DNA of 64,000 nucleotides from Cytophagales bacterium (GTDB lineage Bacteria > Bacteroidota > Bacteroidia > Cytophagales > Spirosomataceae): positions 1 through 64,000 of the forward strand of contig JAAFKE010000013.1 of assembly GCA_013298215.1 (NCBI GenBank), written 5' to 3'. How positions within the stretch are numbered: position 1 is the stretch's first letter; each line of letters begins with the position of its first letter. A program made the position numbers and the translations under genes. The notes beneath the pieces were generated by a model. That model did no database searches. It was not told the origin of the DNA and saw nothing but the letters and a program-made list of their open reading frames with translations. This document shows positions 55,082 through 64,000 of the stretch, piece after piece.

Positions 55082-56860
55082 ATGACCTTAGAATTACAAT
55101 TAAAAAATCATATTCGGCAGGCACTTTTGGCACTATATCAATTGTCGGAAAACGACGTGGTGCTGCAACCCACCAAAAAAGATTTTGAGGGTTTTTATAC
55201 TTTTGTGACTTTCGGCCTCACCAAAGCGCTCCGCAAACCGCCCGTTCAGATTGGCCAGGAGCTGGGGCAATATTTGCTGCTGCACGCGCCGCAAGTGTCG
55301 GCCTTCAACGTGGTGCAGGGCTTTTTGAACCTGAGCATACACGACCAAACTTGGGTTGGGTTGTTGAATGAGATTATTGCCGACAAAAATTTTGGCACAA
55401 AACCTGCCAACGGACACTCTGCGATGGTGGAGTTTTCGTCGCCCAACACCAACAAACCCCTGCACTTGGGGCACTTGCGCAATGTTTTCCTGGGCGATTC
55501 GATCAGCAGAATCCTAAAAGCCGACGGCAACGAGGTAGTCAAGACGTGTTTGGTCAACGACCGGGGCATTCATATTTGTAAGTCTATGCTGGCCTACCAG
55601 CACCTTGGCAACGGCGAAACGCCCCAAAGTGCGGGCTTGAAAGGCGACCACCTGATTGGCAAATACTACGTTTTGTTCGACCGCGAGTACAAACGGCAAG
55701 TCGAAGCATTAACGGCTACGGGCCTGCCCGAAGAGGAGGCCAAAAAGCAAGCCCCGTGGATGAAAGAAGCCCAGCAAATGCTCCAGAAATGGGAGCAAAA
55801 CGACCCCGACACCCGAACCCTCTGGCAACAAATGAACCAGTGGGTGTACGACGGATTCGGCGAAACGTACCAAAAAATTGGGGCAAATTTTGACAAAGTG
55901 TACTACGAATCCCAAACGTATTTACTCGGAAAAGACCTGGTGGCCGATGGCCTGACAACCGGGGTATTTTTTACGAAACCCGACGGTTCGGTCTGGATTG
56001 ATTTGACCGACGAGGGGCTCGACCAAAAATTGGTGCTCCGCGCCGACGGTACGTCGGTGTACATGACCCAAGATTTGGGAACAACCGACCTTAAATTTAA
56101 AGACTACGGCAACGACCGCTCCATTTGGGTGGTGGGCAACGAGCAAGACTACCATTTTTCGGTGTTGTTTAAGATCATGAAACGCCTTGGCCGCAGCTAC
56201 GCGGATGGTTGCCACCACCTGTCTTACGGCATGGTCGATTTGCCGAGTGGCAAGATGAAGTCGCGCGAGGGAACGGTGGTAGATGCCGACGAACTGATTG
56301 CCGAGGTGACAGCCGCCGCCGAAACGGAGGGAAACTCGAAGGGAAAATTAGACGACTTCCCCGCCAGCGAGAAAACCCAGCTCTTTTCGATGCTCGGTTT
56401 GGGGGCTTTGAAATACTATTTATTGAAGGTAGATCCCCAGAAAAGAATGCTCTTCAACCCCGCCGAGTCGGTAGAACTGCACGGCAACACGGGGCCGTTT
56501 ATTCAATATACCCACGCCCGCATTCGGTCGGTGTTGCGGAAAGCCCACGCCATGGAAGTGCCATTGGGCGCGGTAGCCTCAGATGTGGCGCTGCAAAACT
56601 CGGAAAGAGAACTCATTTTTTTGCTGACCCAATACCCCGAGCGCGTGGCCGATGCCGCCCGCGACTACTCGCCAGCTTTTGTGGCGCAGTATGCCTACGA
56701 CCTGGCCAAAGGCTACAACTCGTTCTACGCCGAAGTAAGTATTTTGGGCGAAACCGACCCCGTAACACTCAGTGCGCGGGTGTGCCTGTCGAACGCCGTG
56801 GGCTTAACCCTCAAAAAAGCCACTGCGCTGCTGGGCATAGACGTACCCGAGCGAATGTAG
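55082..56860 (+). CDS. argS: Arginine--tRNA ligase
   Basis: A class I aminoacyl-tRNA synthetase of 592 residues that charges tRNA-Arg. Order: N-terminal additional domain (about residues 1-100), Rossmann fold with the HIGH-type motif HLGH (128-131), KMSKS-type loop GKMKSREG (near 390), and the anticodon-binding DALR domain at the C-terminus (ending TALLGIDVPERM). Start taken at ATG 55082; a TTG at 55073 also opens the frame but adds only three residues. Confidence 0.97.
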   Translation: MTLELQLKNHIRQALLALYQLSENDVVLQPTKKDFEGFYTFVTFGLTKALRKPPVQIGQELGQYLLLHAPQVSAFNVVQGFLNLSIHDQTWVGLLNEIIADKNFGTKPANGHSAMVEFSSPNTNKPLHLGHLRNVFLGDSISRILKADGNEVVKTCLVNDRGIHICKSMLAYQHLGNGETPQSAGLKGDHLIGKYYVLFDREYKRQVEALTATGLPEEEAKKQAPWMKEAQQMLQKWEQNDPDTRTLWQQMNQWVYDGFGETYQKIGANFDKVYYESQTYLLGKDLVADGLTTGVFFTKPDGSVWIDLTDEGLDQKLVLRADGTSVYMTQDLGTTDLKFKDYGNDRSIWVVGNEQDYHFSVLFKIMKRLGRSYADGCHHLSYGMVDLPSGKMKSREGTVVDADELIAEVTAAAETEGNSKGKLDDFPASEKTQLFSMLGLGALKYYLLKVDPQKRMLFNPAESVELHGNTGPFIQYTHARIRSVLRKAHAMEVPLGAVASDVALQNSERELIFLLTQYPERVADAARDYSPAFVAQYAYDLAKGYNSFYAEVSILGETDPVTLSARVCLSNAVGLTLKKATALLGIDVPERM

Positions 56861-56874
56861 CCAACGGAGGCGCG

Positions 56875-57318
56875 TCAATCGGCGATTTCGGCGTTGGTAA
56901 GAATGTAGTTCATCTCGTAAATATCATCGGCATTCAGTTTCAGGACTCCTTTTAGGGCGTGGCGTTCGTCGGTTTTAAACTTGCGTTTGTTGCTCTTAAA
57001 TTTTAGTCCCATCACTGTTTCGGGGCCAGCGCCGCCGCAAAAAAAGCAGGCCGCCATCGGAAACGCCGACAGCACGTACAAGTTTGCCTCAATGTCCACG
57101 GGCAGCACGTAGCCCGTAATTGTCACCTCTTTGCCGCTCAGTTTATTGATGTTCGGCCCGAAGGTGGGATACAACATAAAAACGGATTCTTCGGCGTACC
57201 ATTTTTTCTTGAAAGTTACGTCGCGCAGGGTCTCCCACGTAATTTTAGTAGGTTCTAAGCGGTTGGGCGCGAAAGCCATTAGCGCAATGGCAACAAAAAG
57301 GACTGCGTATTTTTTCAT
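56875..57318 (-). CDS. DUF3299 exported protein
   Basis: A 147-residue protein with a short hydrophobic signal (KKYAVLFVAIALMAFA), then a compact DUF3299 domain (WETLRDVTFKKKW, ITGYVLPVD, FPMAACFFCGGAGPETVM). The CxxC pair in ACFFCGGAG may bind metal or form a disulfide. The family is typically next to an FtsX-type permease, as here (57440, same direction), and in some Vibrio species lies in a zinc-regulated operon (from memory). A role in metal handling is an inference. Confidence 0.88.
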   Translation of the reverse strand: MKKYAVLFVAIALMAFAPNRLEPTKITWETLRDVTFKKKWYAEESVFMLYPTFGPNINKLSGKEVTITGYVLPVDIEANLYVLSAFPMAACFFCGGAGPETVMGLKFKSNKRKFKTDERHALKGVLKLNADDIYEMNYILTNAEIAD

Positions 57319-57364
57319 TTTTTAATAAAATTATGTTCTAAAAATTAAGTAGTTGTAATTAAAC

Positions 57365-57442
57365 AATCGACTTTTTTTAGTTTATAACTGTTTAATTATA
57401 ATACGTTTATTCAATAATTCATTCATTCAACATGATTACTTA
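57365..57442 (+). repeat. Dispersed ~80-bp repeat, copy 2
   Basis: Partner of 27250-27330. The blocks AATCGA, TTTAT, ACTGT, AATTAT, TTTATT and the final 22-nt block (57421-57442) lie in the same order with near-equal spacing. The last bases overlap the stop codon of the permease gene on the other strand. Confidence 0.45.
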
Positions 57443-58666
57443 TTCCTCGGCCAGGGTTCTTGATATATTAATTTTGTAAACTCCCAACGACGGCAGTGTC
57501 GCCGCTACAACTCCCACCAAAACGGCTCCGCCAAGCAACCAGACCTCTTCGATCAGTATTCCGAAATTGTTAAAATCGTAACGAAAGTTTTGCTCGGTTT
57601 GTTGGCTAAAAATCAATAAACCAACCCGACTCATCAAAATGCCCGCCACGTAGCCAACCACCGCCAGCGTGAGCCCTTCGATCAAGAGCAACAAAAATAA
57701 TTGGGTTCTGACGGCACCCATCGACAGCATCAGGGCCATTTCGTACTTGCGTTCTTTCAACGAATTGTAGAGCGAAATCAGTACGCTCACCCCCGCAATA
57801 AAAATGATAATAAAAGCAATGGCTTGCAGCGTGTCTAAACCCACGCCCATGAGCGAAAACAACCGATTGATCTCGAACGCTGGCACGGCGGCTTGCATTT
57901 TGGTGTTTTCGTTGATGAACCTCGGCAGCACAATGAGGCCCATGGGGTTTCTGAATTTTACTAACAAACTCGTAATCTCCTCCGACGCGCTGGTTTGGGT
58001 GCTACTGCTGTCGTCGGCCATGAGCAAGTCGGTGGCCGATTGGCTCTCGTGCCCGGCATGGATGCCCCAGACGCTCGACACGTTGGTCACGATTGTTTGG
58101 TCGAGTACCGAGTTATTGTACTCAAAAATGCCCACAACCTTGTATTTTTTGTTGTCGTGCACATCGCCCGAGTTGTCGTAGCCGTGCATCCCCGCAAAGC
58201 TATCGTTTAGTTTTAGGCCAGTGGCGGCGGCTACCTTTGCCCCAACACAAACCTCAAGGTCTTTGCTAAACAACCGTCCGTCGGTTAGTTTTCCGTCGAA
58301 ATGGCCCACGTATTTTTGGTTCGTTCCCACAATGCGGAAGCCTTGGTAGTTGTCGCCCATGGCCAGCGGAATGGCCATTTTTACCATCGGATTGCGCATG
58401 ATACGCTGCGCATCGGCCAAAGATACGTTTCCAGTGGGTGCGTCAATCTGGTAAATACTCGACAGGATCAACTGCAACGGGCTGCCCTTTGCGCCCACCA
58501 CCATGTCGATGCCGCGCAGGTTGCGCTTAAATTTGTCGTCCAACTGCTTGTTGAGCAACAGCAAAAGCGAGATCAGCCCGATGCCAAGCGCCATGAGCAA
58601 AGCGCTCAAAAAACTGTTCAGCTTTTTGTCTTTCAGATTGGCCCAACTTATTTTGAATAGATTCAT
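57440..58666 (-). CDS. FtsX/LolC-type ABC transporter permease
   Basis: A 408-residue permease of the MacB/FtsX type: one TM helix near the N-terminus (FLSALLMALGIGLISLLLLLN), a ~230-residue MacB-like periplasmic domain, then three TM helices (about residues 275-400). Start taken at ATG 58666 (MNLFKISWANLKDKKLNS), which matches the family; a longer frame runs on to 58864 but crosses the predicted -7 element. No ATPase lies next to it, although one is usual; the DUF3299 gene follows 121 nt downstream. Confidence 0.9.
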   Translation of the reverse strand: MNLFKISWANLKDKKLNSFLSALLMALGIGLISLLLLLNKQLDDKFKRNLRGIDMVVGAKGSPLQLILSSIYQIDAPTGNVSLADAQRIMRNPMVKMAIPLAMGDNYQGFRIVGTNQKYVGHFDGKLTDGRLFSKDLEVCVGAKVAAATGLKLNDSFAGMHGYDNSGDVHDNKKYKVVGIFEYNNSVLDQTIVTNVSSVWGIHAGHESQSATDLLMADDSSSTQTSASEEITSLLVKFRNPMGLIVLPRFINENTKMQAAVPAFEINRLFSLMGVGLDTLQAIAFIIIFIAGVSVLISLYNSLKERKYEMALMLSMGAVRTQLFLLLLIEGLTLAVVGYVAGILMSRVGLLIFSQQTEQNFRYDFNNFGILIEEVWLLGGAVLVGVVAATLPSLGVYKINISRTLAEE

Positions 58667-58771
58667 GCGTGGTCTTTTTGGGTGTTTGCTAATCTTGGCG
58701 GCCAAATAAGCAGTGCCTGATGGCGATTGAAAGTATATTTTTTTGCATTTTGCAACTTCGTTGCGCCTCCG

Positions 58772-58779
58772 CAAAGGTA
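58772..58779 (-). promoter_or_regulatory. -7 element of the permease promoter
   Basis: The minus strand reads TACCTTTG, an exact TAnnTTTG, about 105 nt before ATG 58666. It lies inside the longer frame and so supports the shorter start. Confidence 0.55.
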
Positions 58780-58823
58780 ATATATTCTTTGCGTTGGCGT
58801 TTAGATTTTGTAAAACCAATTGA

Positions 58824-63209
<4,386 letters not shown>

Positions 63210-63224
63210 AAGAGGATTTCAACA

Positions 63225-63256
63225 AAAAAAAGGCAACGAAGTTCGTTGCCTTTTTT
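63225..63256 (+). terminator. Bidirectional terminator between the GH2 gene and the receptor pseudogene
   Basis: GGCAACGAA pairs with TTCGTTGCC around a single G (in practice the inner pairs open to form the loop), flanked by A8 and T6 runs. It can end transcription from both convergent genes. Confidence 0.85.
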
Positions 63257-63688
63257 GGTTCACTTTTCATCTCTAAATATATCTTAAAAAATAGCGTTAG
63301 GCTCAACCGCGCAAAAAACGGAGTGCCTGGCGTAAAATGAATCTCTTCTACTGGCTCGGTCTCGTTTTTGAGGCGGCTGTTGGTGGCAAACTGGGTTTCT
63401 TTCCAGCGCACGTTGAAGATGTTTTGAATGGATAAACCTAAATTATAGCATTTTTGGCTATAATTTGCCTGTAAATCGTTCACAAAATAGCCTTTGGCTA
63501 TAATCGTATTGTCTGCGTTGGCGGGGCGGTCGCCGATGTAGCGGTAGCGCAACGAACCGCTAAAACCCGACTTATTTTGGAGCGACAAACCACCGACGGT
63601 GGTGAAAGTGGGAGCCAATGGCAAGAAATTTTGGCCTTCCAATTCGCCAATGGCGCGGGGTTTGGCGGTGTTCAAGTCCACGTCGAAA

Positions 63689-63691
63689 TAA
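63689..63691. repeat. Target-site duplication TAA (left copy)
   Basis: TAA directly before the left GAG end of the element at 63692-63895; the same TAA follows its right end at 63896-63898. This fits the TNA target of IS1031-type elements. Confidence 0.7.
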
Positions 63692-63895
63692 GAGTATGTT
63701 TTGGATTTTCAAACTGTTGACAATCAATGTTTTAATATATTTTCTTTGCAGATATTTATTTTTTTCGCTTTCAGAATTGAGTAGAAACACGCTACCGGAA
63801 AATATTTTGCATTTATCAGATTGTCAGAGGCTTAAAATTAATAGAAAAATCGTAATTTATTCATTATCAATGAGTTATAATTTCAAAACAAACTC
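63692..63895. mobile_element. 204-bp MITE-like element, IS5/IS1031-type ends
   Basis: AT-rich insertion in the TonB-receptor gene. The left end is GAGTATGTTTTG and the right end, on the other strand, GAGTTTGTTTTG: 11 of 12 bases agree, with weaker agreement for another ~20. Both ends are flanked by a 3-bp TAA duplication. GAG ends with TNA duplications are typical of the IS1031 group of the IS5 family. It has no transposase gene; a 72-residue frame that opens inside it and runs out into the receptor DNA is not recognised. It must have moved with help from a full-length element elsewhere. Confidence 0.75.
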
Positions 63896-64000
63896 TAAAG
63901 GTTTTTGGCAATTTGATACCGCACCGACACGTCGATTCCCTGGCGACGGGTTCTGCCGCCAGGTTCTACCACGCCCGCGTCGCCCACGTACACAAACTCC

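Larger units (their letters stand above)
63286..64000 (-). pseudogene. TonB-dependent receptor, 3' part, interrupted by a MITE and lacking its stop
   Basis: C-terminal beta-barrel of a siderophore/sugar TonB-dependent receptor; the 5' part is beyond the window. The coding sequence is split: 63999-63908 reads EFVYVGDAGVVEPGGRTRRQ to YQIAKNL, then stops, and 63691-63286 continues YFDVDLNTAKPRAIGE to the final ARLSLTLFF. The gap is the 204-bp element at 63692-63895; removing it with one TAA copy restores frame exactly (AKNL-YFDVDLN). The expected stop after LTLFF is missing, and the frame runs on to 63118. It is not functional as read. Confidence 0.85.

Noticed and set aside
63572-63790. A 72-residue minus-strand frame inside and next to the MITE
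   Set aside because: It joins MITE DNA to the receptor in the wrong frame; no transposase motif is visible.

Overview
The window is a stretch of chromosome from a Bacteroidota bacterium, most likely of the order Cytophagales. The case rests on several signs. There is a type IX secretion (T9SS) type B sorting domain on one protein and a three-coathanger-stack-like tail on a GH13 enzyme. There is a DUF5686 outer-membrane protein, an OmpA/PD40 protein of the PorE type, a bacillithiol deacetylase (bshB1), and the remains of a TonB-dependent receptor. Exact TAnnTTTG -7 promoter elements sit before many genes, while Shine-Dalgarno sequences are weak or absent. Genus and species cannot be fixed from the sequence alone. 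Most of the window is ordinary, densely packed chromosome; no tRNA, rRNA, CRISPR array, phage or complete insertion sequence was seen.

Layout. 1-6853: a TetR-type regulator (cut by the window edge), TolC, periplasmic adaptor and RND pump run as one operon, followed by a flavin reductase. 6906-10501: panC, panD, an MFS transporter and a FabH-type ketoacyl synthase. 10523-14240: pyruvate dehydrogenase E1 beta, ilvE, an MlaF-like ATPase without its permease, and a PhoB-type response regulator. 14391-19548 (minus): an operon yqeY-cvpA-trpA-mfd. 19676-25787: queA, an MMPL/RND exporter, a secreted beta-propeller protein and a PhoR-type histidine kinase. 25788-28387: a broken ISL3-type transposase and two adjacent Ntn-hydrolase asparaginases. 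28407-33782 (minus): pruA, a DUF5686 protein and bshB1. 33904-36315: a FucP-like transporter, a class I glutamine amidotransferase and a gamma-glutamylcyclotransferase-like protein. 36415-41599: cca, an ABC exporter, TauE/SafE, a SUI1/YciH protein and an RDD protein. 41630-54925 (minus): an exported isomerase/epimerase, a large secreted GH13 amylase, a GH3 acyl-adenylase, an OmpA/PD40 protein with its T9SS partner, and an unknown secreted protein. 55082-58666: argS, a DUF3299 protein and an FtsX-type permease. 58827-64000: a 1460-residue GH2 enzyme fused to a GH5-like glycosidase, facing the 3' part of a disrupted TonB-dependent receptor gene.

The strongest unusual signal is at the right edge. 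The receptor gene is interrupted by a 204-bp non-coding element (63692-63895) with inverted GAG...CTC ends and a perfect 3-bp TAA duplication. Removing it restores the reading frame exactly. It looks like a MITE of the IS5/IS1031 type. The same gene has also apparently lost its stop codon through one missing T in a T run. Next to it, one polypeptide carries two complete glycosidase active sites, GH2 and GH5-like. Other points worth a look are a dispersed repeat of about 80 bp (27250-27330 and 57365-57442), two intergenic sites with overlapping, mutually exclusive hairpins, two probably leaderless genes, and a translationally coupled gamma-glutamyl-type gene pair.
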